Assembly: GCF_025370935.1 (NCBI RefSeq)
Contig: NC_133485.1
Span: 6,229,970 to 6,293,969, forward strand
Direction: 5' to 3'
DNA from: Choristoneura fumiferana
Taxonomy: Eukaryota; Arthropoda; Insecta; Lepidoptera; Tortricidae
DNA: 64,000 bases
Shown piece after piece: positions 11,321-21,727 of the stretch. Position 1 is the first letter of the stretch. Every line of letters starts with the position of its first letter. Below the pieces are notes generated by a model. That model searched no databases. It was not told where the DNA came from and saw only the letters and a program-made list of their open reading frames with translations. Made by a program: the position numbers and the translations under genes.

Positions 11321-12009
11321 ATTTATAGGTATGTACATTTATAGGTATGGTATGTACAGTACCATTCGGCACTAACATTTGACAAATAAGTATTCAATAA
11401 GTATATATAAATTACTTACCCGTCAACTTGTAAAGTCCTAGGCTGTGATAGTTTTCTTCTAAATCATGTTTCAGTATCGCGTTTGTATGTATCGTGTTGT
11501 TTTAAGCTAATAGTTTAATTTGTTTCAAATGTATTTTCGCACATATTCCAAAGCTTGTGAGCCCGGGATCCTCTGCGCGAGAGTTCATAGGTTTAGCCAC
11601 TAGAACCACGGCTTATTTGCTGGACGATAGTATAATTTACACCAGCAGGGCATCGTTCGAGTTTAGAATCTAGATCAAGTTCAAATAGAACAATGAGCGA
11701 CGTCTAGCACTCTGCGTCAATACCCATTGTATAAAACATGATTGACGTCTATGAAGAACAATCATTATGGTGGATAGCAATTGAGCCTAATTAGTTGAAG
11801 ACCATTGAAATAAGTATCTGTTTTTAATTGCTAAATTATAGGCTGGCAATTGGTAGTTGTTTATTTAGCAACTAAGACAAAATAGGACCATCAATGGTGC
11901 TTAGTATTACGCTAGAGTCAAACGATCATCATCATCGTGTTAGGTTAGTGCACACTACTGGCTGGTTGCAAAACTATAAAACTAAAAATTGCGAAAACCC
12001 AAGAGGTGC
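11321..12009. other. Unassigned stretch
   Basis: No supported gene. There is a small direct repeat, ACATTTATAGGTATG, near 11327 and 11336. Confidence 0.4.
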
Positions 12010-12080
12010 TAGCGGGTCCATATCGACTCGCAATTTTTTGATAATGTAACGCTTGTCATAATGTATTAATGTATTGTTTT

Positions 12081-12408
12081 GCTGCGGGATAGAATTAGAA
12101 ATGATGATATCCGCAGTAGAACAAAGGTTACCGACAAAGCCCGAAGAATTGCGAAACTAAAGTGGCAGTGGGGTGACATTGCTCTCAGGACTGATGGCCG
12201 ATGGGGTCAGAAGGTTCTCGAATGGCGTCCGCAGACCGGGAGACGAGCTGTCGGTAGGCCTCCAACAAGATGGAGCGACGACTTGGTTAAGATCGCGGGA
12301 TCGCGGTGGATGCGGAAAGCACAAGACCGGTCTGAGTGGAGAGCCTTGGGGGAGGCCTATGTTCAGCAGTGGACGTCTTTCGGCTGACATGATGTGATGA
12401 TGATGATG
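12081..12408 (+). pseudogene. 5'-truncated RTE-like LINE, C-terminal end
   Basis: The open frame runs to the stop at 12385 and encodes the last ~102 residues of an endonuclease-reverse transcriptase polyprotein, downstream of the RT core. Motifs include AKLKWQWGDIA, GRRAVGRPPTRWSDDL and the terminal AYVQQWTSFG. The frame is followed by a GATGATGATG tail, typical of RTE-type elements. ATTGTTTT flanks it at 12073-12080 and 12409-12416, so insertion was by target-primed reverse transcription with 5' truncation. The surrounding repeat (about 12010-12490) exists without this insert at 45355-45475. The intact frame suggests fairly recent insertion. As it lacks the catalytic domains, it cannot move itself. 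Confidence 0.8.
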
Positions 12409-12618
12409 ATTGTTTTTCATTACTCTTGTTTCTCTGAATCCATTAATTATTTACAATTGTTACAAAACAAACGTAACCTAACCTACAGTTGTACAATATA
12501 ACCATATACTTAATAATTTAAAAAAAATGGTTTCGACGGGAAAAAATTATGAATAACAAAAAATAATGACAAAAATTACATTATGACTTGCGAAAGTTAT
12601 GAGAGTAGATGCGTACCG

Positions 12619-12681
12619 GGTGCTAGCCCAGGCTAAAACCCACGACCCCTTGAGAGGTCATAGGTCAAATCACTAAGCTAC
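12619..12681 (-). repeat. Decayed tRNA-derived SINE head
   Basis: The - strand TAGCTTAGTGATTTGACCTA and GGGTCGTGGGTTTTAGCC align with the better preserved head at 63398-63472 (TGGCCTAGTAGTTTGACCTA, GGGTCGTGGGTTCAAACC). The B box is mutated. Confidence 0.55.
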
Positions 12682-13233
12682 AATACAACAATACAATACA
12701 ATAACTCTTAGCTACCACGGCTTATGTAGCAAAGTAGGCACGGTACCAAAGGGTTAGGCTGCTTTTGAGGTTGACTCCTGTTCTAATAATAATGTTACTC
12801 TTTTTCGTTTGGTAGCTCTGTTAAGACAGCATTCTGATCAAATGTCTCTGTGTAGGTAAAGCTCAGGCGAAAACACATTCACCATTTCTTTCTACCCTCA
12901 TCCTGTACTGTTTGGCAGAAAGAAATAGCAAATACGATTGTGATTCCGAACACTTCAGATGATAAATGGCCTTGGTTTATACAGATTTTTTTTTCACGAA
13001 ATAAAGTTTTGGATAAAATGGAAAACTGTGATACATTTTTCAAAATGTCAATGAAAAGAGTGCCCGTAGCCAAATTTTACCAATGGCAATAACGGGAAAT
13101 ACAAGGATTGGTGGTTTAATTATTCAAAGCGGCAGGGCGTGTAAGCGCGAACATGTTCATCGAGGCATGCATTGAGTCAACTGGACACGTCACACACAGT
13201 AATTTTTACATAAATTTACAAAATATACCAAAC
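12682..13233. other. Unassigned stretch
   Basis: No gene. AAGAGTGCCCGTAGCCAAAT at 13058-13077 recurs at 14329-14348 inside the next repeat, so part of this stretch is probably a decayed copy of it. Confidence 0.4.
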
Positions 13234-13444
13234 TAGCTTTACCCGCGGCTTCGCACGCGTAAACTATTCGTCTGGTAGTTGCAATTGAAATTTTCGGGAT
13301 TTTACAAAATTCCCCTGGAAATTTCCAAAATTTATATCGTGGTCTTCATTGAGGTTGTGTTGCGATAACTGTACAAAATTCAGACTCTAAAACCAGTGCT
13401 AAAATTTAAAATTTCCCCTATCAAAATTTAAATTCATATCATTT

Positions 13445-13640
13445 ATTCAGTAAATAGGCCGCAATGGGCACTTTTACAACTCATTTTTTTAAATACCAGC
13501 ACTTTCGGAAAGACCATCATTGCCAAGAAGAATGCGCCGCAGAAGCTTGGCAGAAAGTAATTTTTTCAAAATAAAATAAGTACAAATAAAATACTTAAAA
13601 ACTACAGTAAGTATACAATTAAGAAAAATTACAAAATAAT
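13445..13640. repeat. Inserted dispersed repeat
   Basis: TTATTCAGTAAATAGGCCGC...TTTCGGAAAGACCATCATTG and CCAAGAAGAATGCGCCGCAG are motifs of a common lepidopteran LINE 3'-end repeat, here on the complementary strand. It interrupts the 13234-14455 repeat. Confidence 0.5.
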
Positions 13641-13686
13641 AATAACAATAATCACGGATGTATGGGGTCCCTTAGTTGCAAACTAT

Positions 13687-14390
13687 CCGTGGAAATATCG
13701 GGATAAAAAGTAGCGTATGTGTTAATCCAGACGTCCGTTACCTACATACCAAATTTCATGCCTCTAAGCCAGCGGTGTTATTTCAAGATTTTATCCCTAT
13801 CCCGTGGGAATATCGGAATAAAAAGTAGCCTATGTGTTATTCCAGAGGTCCAGCTACCTACATACCAAATTTCATGGTTCTAAGCCCAGTGGTGTTATTT
13901 CGAGATTTTATCCTAGTTATCCGTGGAATATCGGATCAAAAAGTCACTTAAGTGTTATTCCAGATGTCCAGTTACCTACATACCAAATTTCATGACTCTA
14001 AGCCCAGCGGTTATTATTTCGAGATTTATCCCTATCCGTGGAATATCGGAATAAAAAGTAGCCTATGTGTTATTCAGAGGTCCAGCTACCTACATACTAA
14101 ATTTCATGGCTCAAAGCCCAGCGGTTGTTATTTTAAGATTTTATCCCTAGGTATCCGTGGAATATCGGGTCAAAAGTCACCTATGTTTTATTCCAGACGT
14201 CCAACTACTAAATACCAAATTTCATGACTCTAAGCCTAGCGGTTGTTATTTCGAGATTTTATCCCTATCCGTGGGAATATCGGGATAAAAGGATCCTATG
14301 TTTTAATCCAGGTTATAAAAGAGTGCCCGTAGCCAAATTTCATGGCAAATCCGTCCAGCCGTTTTAAGCGTGAAAAAGTAACAAACATGT
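13687..14390 (+). repeat. ~116-bp tandem array with A/B alternation
   Basis: Six monomers start with GTGGAATATCGG-like sequence at about 13690, 13803, 13923, 14038, 14156 and 14270. Each holds TATGTGTTATTCCAGA, TACCTACATACCAAATTTCA, CTCTAAGCCCAGCGG and GAGATTTTATCCC. Monomers 2 and 4 share AAAAAGTAGCCTATG and AGAGGTCCAGCTACC; monomers 3 and 5 share CAAAAAGTCAC-type sequence. This is a two-monomer higher-order period of about 233 bp. The last monomer runs into the element's normal 3' end. Confidence 0.85.
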
Positions 14391-14457
14391 TCACTCACAT
14401 CACTCAGTCACTCACTCACACACAAATTTTTACATTTATAATATATACCAAATAAAA

Positions 14458-14502
14458 TTGTCTGCTGCTGCATACATTTGAGGGCCAGATTTTTGCCGCT
14501 CA
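14458..14502 (-). repeat. Terminal fragment shared with 53997-54036
   Basis: GAGGGCCAGATTTTTGCCGC is the reverse complement of GCGGCAAAAAATCTGGCCCT at 54003, with TGCATACATT extending the match. Probably one end of a TA-inserting MITE family; no second arm is seen here. Confidence 0.5.
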
Positions 14503-15399
14503 TTGCACGCTTGAAAACCCTCAATATCATTTTAACGGTCTTATCAAAAAAGGTTACCTAAAACGTTTTTGTTAGAACCTGGAAACGATCATAGCGATGA
14601 AACTAGCCTTCTATTAAAAAACCTTCGTCTGAATCTGAAAATGCATATGGCAGCTACAATATAAACAGACACACAACACAGGGGTACATGCAAAAATTAA
14701 CTCGCTTCTGTTTTGCGTCGTCCTTTTCGATTTGGGAGCATCTCTCAGTCAGGAAAACACAATCAGTCTCCAACGAGAGCTGTTGCTCTACATACAAAAG
14801 TTATAAAACACTACTTGAATTTCATACGAAATTACACACATGGAATGTAACGAATCACTGGCCATGTGATTTTCGTTTTTAATGTGTAAAGTGTAAACCC
14901 GTTATTGACATCTCCAGTTGGCTTAATTCTCCAGGGCGTGGCAGCCGGCCAGCAACCGACAAACAAACTAACTGCAACACGTGTTAACAGATGCAAGTAA
15001 TTACAGCAATTTGTCAGGATATACGAGCAGAATAAACAAAAAAAGTTTTATTCATATGGAGACACTAAAGCTGATTGCAGAAGTTAACACCATTGGTTCC
15101 ATGTTCGTCGATTTATAAAAGCAAGTCAGATTATATGCCCGTAACAAAATAATTAAGCACCAGCAAAAGAAATAAATGAAGTCTAATTCCATCTCGAATT
15201 GAAGAAGAAATAATTAAATTCACCACTTCAAAAGAAAGTAAAACTTCAGAAATGTTAGCTCTCAGTAACGTCATAAAATGCGCCTGCATAAGCTTGATTT
15301 ACATTTGAAATGCATTTTCTACAAAGCGAAACCTCTGCAGCACGAAACGCCGCTAAAACATATTCATTGCGGAGAATATTTGATCCTACATAAAAAAGA
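14503..15399. other. Unassigned stretch
   Basis: No supported gene or repeat; short open frames only. Confidence 0.4.
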
Positions 15400-16110
15400 T
15401 CAAGGTTGAATTTACTTCGTATTCAACGGAAATCCATCTTGAGCCATTGCAACGTCAAAGAAATACACACTTTAAAATCTGCTTTGGAAAATGCGAAGTT
15501 GGAACCGAGTTGCTCCGAATTTGCATTCATCTTGCTGCCTTGTGCACTCTCTGAATAATATTTGGCCTGCGTTGTGCAAAATGCAGACACCATCACACAA
15601 ATTGGATCACATGAAGGTATCAGGAGTGGGCGAACCAGAGTACATTTTACTCCATGAAAGCCGGGTCGCAGTCTTGTAATAGTTATTTGTGTCACAAGAG
15701 AGCAAAATGGTGTATTTACGGCGTGGGCGTACATTGAATCCAGAATGTAACGAAGGATTCTGCAATAGAATCCTGAGCGTAGCGAGGGATTCTAAAGTAG
15801 AATCCTGAGCGTAATGAGGGATTCAAGTGTTAACGCCCAAGTTGAAAATAATTTTGCTCCCGAGTGGCTCATACAACTTTTCACACCGAGCATTAAGAAA
15901 CTTGAAAAAATAATTCTAGATATAATTAAAGAACAACCGGCATAGAAAATGGCATAGCTTTACAATTATCAATTTAAAAAAATGGCATTTGCAATAAAAC
16001 ACTTAGAAAAGCCTTGAACAGAAAAGTTGCACTTTGCTCCCTCTCGTCAGGGAGGAAAAGTTACTTTTCTGAAGGAGAGGTGTGAAAAAGTAATTTAGAA
16101 GCAATGGCTT
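15400..16110. repeat. Dispersed repeat with internal 34-bp tandem repeats
   Basis: At 15745-15826, AGAATCCTGAGCGTAGCGAG followed by GGATTCTAAAGT is repeated about two and a half times. The flanks (GCAAAATGGTGTATTTACGG, TTTTGCTCCCGAGTGGC, CTTTGCTCCCTCTCGTCAGG) belong, by recall, to one lepidopteran repeat. The ~100-codon open frame on the - strand at 15423-15734 lies in it and I do not regard it as a host gene. Confidence 0.5.
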
Positions 16111-16679
16111 TGAAATTTTCCAGTTGGTTTCTGAGTGGATGCAGTTTGCTAGTTATTTTTGCAAGGTTCCTTATAAACTAGTTCTTGTAACTGTTTTGAA
16201 AGTTTCAAAATTACTGAAGAATGTCGAATAGAATGCGGAGAAAGCTTCGAGTGCTGGATTCTGGCATAAAAAAAAACTTTTGTTACCTACTTAATAATGA
16301 ATTCAAGACGTGTCTTCAATGGGTTAAGTTTCTTGGCAAGCTACCTATATGTATTACTTAGGTACATTACCTTTCTTCTGCAATTATGTCTTATACAAAT
16401 AATAAATATACAAATAAAAGTACCAACTACAAGGTCTACAAGTAATAAATACTTCAAAATTAGCGCATCACAAATTCATATATTTGCTTCAAAGTTCTTG
16501 ACTTTTTATTTTACTTGAAAGACAAGCGTGATGTCATTTAACTGGGTGCCCTGCGCATGGTCTAAAATTTTATGTCCTAAAATTTGTTGGTCGAAAATGT
16601 TTGGTACCTAAGTATAATATTGAATGACACTTCTTTTTTGCATGAAGATTTTTTTTGCATACATATTTTTATTCTGAGC
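16111..16679. other. Unassigned stretch
   Basis: AT-rich; no supported gene or repeat. Confidence 0.4.
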
Positions 16680-16848
16680 GACGGATCGACGTGACTTTTG
16701 GCATAGATAGTTTATAGGCCAGAGAGTGACATAAGTATGCTACTTTTTATTCCGGAAAAATACACAGTTCGCGAGGGAACATCGCGTGATTCACCGAATT
16801 CCACGCGGGCGAAGCTGCGGGCAAAAGCTAGTATAATAATAATAGACT
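16680..16848 (-). repeat. End of GCCCGCGGCTTCGC-type repeat, opposite orientation
   Basis: CGGGCGAAGCTGCGGGCAAA followed by AGCTAGTATAATAATAATA is the reverse complement of the left end of the repeat at 13234. TACTTTTTATTCCGGAAAAA upstream matches the monomer core in reverse. Confidence 0.6.
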
Positions 16849-17061
16849 AAAATTTGTATTACTAAAATCCTAAATCCATAATATCATTAGGTCTAATGTT
16901 GTTTAGTATATTATTCAATGTCCTAAAATTACAAAGATTAAAAAGAATGAATGTTTGATACTTAGATAGGCAAAATAGTAAAGGGGGCACGGGGGCGGAG
17001 CCCCTCACACGGGAGCGCAATATAAAATACCCAGGTAACATGATTGCTCAATTAATTTTTA
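16849..17061. other. Unassigned short stretch
   Basis: Contains CACGGGGGCGGAGCCCCTCA, a small GC-rich palindrome near 16988. No gene. Confidence 0.35.
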
Positions 17062-17325
17062 GGTTAGGTTAGTAATGTGTCAGGTGGTAGGACCTTGTGC
17101 AAGGTCCGCCCGGATTGCTACCATCATCTTGCTCGCTAATCCTGCCGCGAAGCAGCAGTGCTTGCACCGTTGTGTTTCGGCGTGGAGAGTAAGACAGCCG
17201 GTGAAATTACTGGCACTTGAGGTATTCCATCTTAAGGCCTCTAGGTTGGCAACGCATCTGCAATACCCCTGGTGTTACAGATGTTTATGCGCGGTGGTGA
17301 TCTCTTACCATCAGGAGACCCAAAA
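17062..17325 (+). repeat. Dispersed SINE/LINE-end repeat after TTAGG tract
   Basis: TTAGGTTAGGTTAG (17062-17075) is followed by a GC-richer unit with GGACCTTGTGCAAGGTCCGC, CCGCGAAGCAGCAGTGCTTG and the closing CTTACCATCAGGAGACCC. I recall this unit in many copies in moth genomes. The 91-codon open frame over it is not a gene. Confidence 0.6.
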
Positions 17326-17835
17326 AAAAGGAGCGAAGCGCGGCAACTGAACGGAATAGAAGCTCCGCGAAGCGGATTTCCATTGACTTCACCTCAGATC
17401 AGAGCTGTTAACTTAATATGAATATTTCATAATCATAATCATAAATCATAATTTTAACGGGTTATACTCCGTACCGTTGAACCTCTGCGTCGCCGGCTGG
17501 GCGGCGAGGAAGGAACATCCCGGGGATTTTAGTGGGTAAAAATGACGAAACGTTGATGTCCAAAAAATATGTTACATACAAAAAAAAAATATGCAAAATA
17601 ATTTTTGACCAGTCGTATAGATCCCATTTAACAGAACTGTATTTTTAGCCCTTGTTTCGAATACGCTATCATAGATTTTATGGTGACAACCACGGTGACA
17701 ACAACTAAGCCTAAGATGACAAATAAACAGGGGACATGGAAAATATTCTAGGTTGTTGTTGTCGAAGTCAAATTATCAAATCTAGTGAATCATCTTCATG
17801 GCAAGATATTGTTTACGAAAGTACCTATACCGCGC
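17326..17835. other. Unassigned stretch
   Basis: No supported gene. GGAGCGAAGCGCGGCAACTG and CTCCGCGAAGCGGATTTCC near 17330-17380 look like low-complexity repeat ends. Confidence 0.35.
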
Positions 17836-18447
17836 GGTTGTTTTATGCGATAAACGCTTCGTTTAACGCAATGCGTTCGACGCACATCAATTTGCATCAG
17901 ATAATCTAATTAGGTTAGACAGCAAACATGTCTCACGCGACGCGGTGAGCGCAGCGGCAAGCGCATGTTTGGCAATAAGATTATCGCAGGGTTTCTCAAA
18001 CTTATGGCTCCACGTACCCCTGTTAAAGTTTCTAGACTACAGCGAACTCCTACCTCCCCCCCCCCCCAAAGATAGTAATAAAATTGGCTGTTGGAGAAAC
18101 TAAGTTTATTTTTATTTCAATCATCATTATAATATAATGTATATTATTTATTTCAATAAAAGGTAACAAATATAGGTAAGAATCATCTTGCCAACGAAAA
18201 TACAAACTGAAACAAACAACAACAAATAACAAACAAATAAGTAACAAATTTGGAGTTGAAATAAAAAATAAAAAAAGACTCCAAAAACCAATCTTGATCA
18301 TCTTGCCAGTCTTGCAGCCACCATCACGTAAACCTTGTCGCGAACCCCCTACCGTCGAATATGAGAAACCCTGGATTATCGGATCCAAATTGATGTGCGT
18401 CAAACGCATTGCGTTTAACGCAGCATTTATAGCATAAAACAACCTAG
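17836..18447. mobile_element. Old foldback element split by a hAT-like insertion
   Basis: The left arm (TTGTTTTATGCGATAAACGC, GTTTAACGCAATGCG, GACGCACATCAATTTG) pairs with the right arm (CAAATTGATGTGCGTC, CGCATTGCGTTTAACGC, AGCATAAAACAACC). The 387-bp element at 17987-18373 lies within. Confidence 0.75.
17987..18373. mobile_element. Non-autonomous hAT-like transposon with 8-bp duplication
   Basis: Termini are CAGGGTTTCTCAAAC and ATATGAGAAACCCTG. They are flanked by perfect 8-bp direct repeats GATTATCG (17979-17986 and 18374-18381). Length 387 bp; it contains a C run near 18056 and no transposase frame. The 8-bp duplication and CAGGG ends fit the hAT superfamily. Confidence 0.85.
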
Positions 18448-19269
18448 CGCTTACTCGTATCAAGGAATAGGAAGGGTATCGGGAAACTCATAAAAGATAT
18501 GCATTTTGAATGATGATGAGTCTACCATGTCGTGTCCGACAATGTGAACCTTTAGGCTTGTATATTATGTGCATTCATTCAGTAGCAGGATTTCTCCAGG
18601 CTGGATTGTTTATTTCACTGTCACCGAGTGCCAGTAGTGTCCGCGCGGCAGTAATGTCACAATTGGCATTCCTCCAGCGACGAAGCTATTCTATTTCGAA
18701 TAATCGTAAACACCAGTCCAGACGGGTTTACGCACAATTTGCGGTAGTATGGAAAGCAGACAGTTGTTAGTAATTATAAAACTACATACTGTGTTGCTAA
18801 TTTAGTTGGAAATTTACATGTTGTAAACGGTTTTGAAAACACCTTTGATGTCGCTGAAAATAGTTATTGAAATAACAATAGAGCTATGTTGTTGAGTTTC
18901 ACTTCTATAAATAGCTTTTAAATGTTAATTGTGTTTTCTTGTGTATTTACTACAAAGAAAAATGTAAGCAGGCAGCCAGGTGCTTACTATAGATTTAACA
19001 ATTGAATCTCGCTGAGCCAACTTCCCTTCACTTATGCCCAATTATATTATTTGCAACGAAAGTATGATCGGGGTATGACCCACACGTTAAATATTCCACT
19101 ATTTACACCATAATTTTAGGTGTGATAACAAACACGTCTATCTTAATTACTTTTGTTATGACGATACAAGCACAGACAGTAAACGCTTATTTACATAAAT
19201 AACTACGTACGTACACGCTAAAGTATGTAAAATGCACAAGTCACTTCTGGCCCTGTACTACGAGTACAC
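18448..19269. other. Unassigned stretch
   Basis: An 86-codon open frame (18510-18770, +) of mixed composition has no recognisable domain and no splice context that I can defend. Nothing else is supported. Confidence 0.35.
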
Positions 19270-19382
19270 CTACGAAGTGCAAAATTCGAACTTCGTAACT
19301 TGCCGTCGCGCTGACGCTTAATTATTTAATACGAAAGTAAGAGGGACGGTACGATACGAACTTTGAATTTCGTAGTATCCCC
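19270..19382. mobile_element. CGAAGTTCGT-family MITE
   Basis: CTACGAAGTGCAAAATTCGA at the left pairs with CGAACTTTGAATTTCGTAG at the right; the middle reads CGTCGCGCTGACGCTTAATT and TAAGAGGGACGGTACG. Same family as 11090 and 60743. Confidence 0.7.
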
Positions 19383-19439
19383 TCTGTACGCCGTTCCACA
19401 CCCCCGGCGTTCGAATTAAATATTTTTACTATAAATAAT

Positions 19440-19476
19440 CATCATCATCAGCCGGAAGACGTCCACTTTTGATCAA
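19440..19476 (-). repeat. RTE-like LINE tail remnant
   Basis: ATCATCATCATCAGCCGGAA followed by GACGTCCACTT is, on the - strand, a TGGACGTC...TGATGATGAT LINE end like that at 12361-12408. Confidence 0.55.
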
Positions 19477-20412
19477 AAAAAAGTCTTAACCTTAGAGTTA
19501 ATAGTTTACGTATATATTATACGAGTACGTACGTACAATCGTACGTATACATAGGTGTAAGGAATGAGTAAATGTGTTATTGGCATCAATGGCCTTCGTG
19601 TGAAACCACAGTGGGTAGCCAACTCATCAGTACTGATAATATAAAACAATTGTCTATTTATATCATAGGAATGTTTTATGGGTATCAATATAGCACTATC
19701 TGCCTATCAGTATCGTATAGAATCACAAATACCGGAATGGTAAAGTGCCGCGTGTATATAATGGCATAACCATTGCGTTCATGTTCAGCGCATATATTGC
19801 ACGAGAAACTACCTACTAAATTATGCGTATTTAATGTATTGTATTGTATAAATTTTTACTGTACATAAAACACATGAAATTAACAGATAACAAGATTATT
19901 GGGTATTTCTGTTTTTCTCTTTACCGCACATAATCTTGACTTTTTGCCCATCTTTATAAATGAAGGGACGTGTCTAGTCACCTAAGCAACTTTTTGAGTT
20001 ATAGCGGTTTCATTTCTTTATAAGTAAAAAAAATGTAATTTATATTATTTTCAGATTATTTAATTCAATGGTAAGTCATAGTAATTTGCGAGCGCCACTT
20101 TATTTCTCCATATTTAAAAAAATACAAAAAATCAAAAATATATCTGAATTTACCAAGACTACTACAGAATAGATAGATAGATAGAAAAAAGTTAATTTCT
20201 GCTAAGAGTTACATTTTTAATTTACATTTGTTGTGCCAAACTACAGAGCAGTTTGTCGGCATATGATTCTTTGCCTTTTTCACCAGAAAAAAGAGCTGTC
20301 ATAATTTTTAATTTGACATTCATATTGACACTTGACGGATAACGAACGACCGACGTGTTAGTGTTTGTTATTGATTCAAATATTATTTTAGCAGCCCGTA
20401 GTTGTGATCGAA
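19477..20412. other. Unassigned stretch
   Basis: No supported gene. There is a short GATA run near 20170. The 20300-20412 part could be leader sequence of the THAP fragment that follows. Confidence 0.35.
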
Positions 20413-20532
20413 ATGGATAGACGAAGTAGATACCCCTCCGAAATGTACCAAATATTGTTTCGCGCTCGTACCTAATTGCAAAAATGATTCATCGAAGGCA
20501 CCGGATAAACATTTCGTTTCAAATCGTCAATG
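20413..20532 (+). pseudogene. THAP-domain protein fragment, frameshifted
   Basis: An ATG at 20413 reads MDRRSRYP and then, after a one-base shift, PPKCTKYCFALVPNCKN, followed by DSSKAPDKHFV. The order C, VPNC, N-x-S and a P-x-K-x-F is the start of a THAP zinc-finger domain, a DNA-binding domain of P-element transposases and many host proteins. There are two extra residues (AL) between the first cysteine and VPNC relative to the usual spacing. The frame stops at 20530-20532, well before the tryptophan and C-x2-H of a full domain, and no continuation is seen. Either a retroposed or transposon-derived fragment, or a dead first exon. Confidence 0.5.
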
Positions 20533-21033
20533 ATATGATCATCCACCGTATCCGTAAGAAAGCCAGGTGTCGTATTTATTTGCAATGCAATCCAGTATTA
20601 GTATCTGTCATTAATAGCCAAAATCGTTGTAGAAGTCTTATATTTTAAGTTTCAGAGCAAGAAAGAACCAAACCGCCTATATTGTATGCAAACCTCACGC
20701 CACGCACAACAAAATTTTGACAACGTCAACGCCAGATTTACGTCATCACTTTTTTTTAAAATAGAGACTAGACTAAAGTAACGGATCTATTGTGTGGTAG
20801 TTTTGGAGTTATGCCCTTTTAGAATAAGCACATTTAAAATATTTGTAATAAATTAATAAATAATTCTAGTGAAAATTTAAAACTATCAGCGTCTTTCTCT
20901 TTCCAAACAGAATACAGAGAATGATTCAAATAATAGCCTTAGAAATATGAAATCTTGTCAATTGTATGCATATATTTTTTAATTCTGTTTATTCTTGCGA
21001 ATAGTTGCGTTATTCTTTGCGCCAAGTATTTGA
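20533..21033. other. Unassigned stretch
   Basis: No supported gene or repeat. Confidence 0.35.
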
Positions 21034-21140
21034 AAGTAACTTACCTGCTCTGTTTGTTATGTTCAAATAGACGGAGACGGCATCACATTCATCCGTCACA
21101 TAAAATTAATCAATAGGTGGTGAAACAGCCCCTTAGTCTT
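21034..21140 (-). repeat. Partial MITE of the GGGGCTGTTTCACC family
   Basis: AGACGGAGACGGCATCACAT and ATAAAATTAATCAATAGGTG to GAAACAGCCCC match the right half of the full copy at 50846-50976; the other arm is missing or decayed. Confidence 0.6.
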
Positions 21141-21409
21141 TTTATCGGATGCTATAAATAACCACGACAAGTAATGTCTACGATTCAGTTAGATAAGTCA
21201 ACTTAAACACTCGCTCTGTGTCAATGGCTAAATATCTTGCCAATTAGTTTTTTTGGTTAAGTAAATATGCGTTTAATTGGCAGACATTTTGACGGCATCA
21301 TTATCACGCTGTTTTGCGACGATTTTAAGTAGGTTCAATATGATTTCCGTACCGAGGAAAGTTATCCTATCTCTTTTATTTCTTTTCTTTTCTAGATTAT
21401 TAGGTAGTT

Positions 21410-21526
21410 AAAGCAACGCCAACGAGACGAGATAAATTATGGCATGAGACGAAAAAGGAGCGAGATAGTAATAATGACGTATGAGACAAAGATGAAGTAT
21501 AATGTCGTCTCGTTGGCTTTGCTTTA
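21410..21526. mobile_element. Foldback MITE
   Basis: TAAAGCAACGCCAACGAGAC pairs with GTCTCGTTGGCTTTGCTTTA; the middle contains GGCATGAGACGAAAAAGGAG. Non-coding. Confidence 0.65.
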
Positions 21527-21727
21527 GTTGGTTAGTTTATTTAAGGAGTTGTATAATAAGCTAAATACCTAAAATATAGCTAATAATATAATTAGTCCGA
21601 CAGTCGGATTTTCAAAAAATATCGCGTTATTTTTTCTTTTGTCAATTAAAGAGAAAAATATGGGCATATAACCGGTTAAAGTTCCGGGTGACGTGACACC
21701 TCTTCACACCTACGTATACTTTTTACT

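Larger units (their letters stand above)
13234..14455 (+). mobile_element. Dispersed repeat (GCCCGCGGCTTCGC type) carrying tandem array
   Basis: Starts ACTAGCTTTACCCGCGGCTTC and ends with CACTCACACACAAATTTTTACATTTATAATAT, which I recognise as the two ends of a common lepidopteran retroelement-derived repeat. The opposite-strand end of another copy is at 16680-16848. Inside lie another repeat (13445-13640) and a tandem array (13687-14390). Confidence 0.65.

Noticed and set aside
13690..14390. CRISPR-like array
   Set aside because: Monomers repeat in full with no unique spacers; this is a eukaryotic tandem array within a retroelement.
15423..15734. 103-codon - strand open frame as a host gene
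   Set aside because: It lies inside a dispersed repeat that continues into tandem 34-mers, with no splice sites or domain.
17075..17350. 91-codon open frame in GC-rich sequence
   Set aside because: The region is a known-looking repeat unit ending CTTACCATCAGGAGACCC; the frame is incidental.
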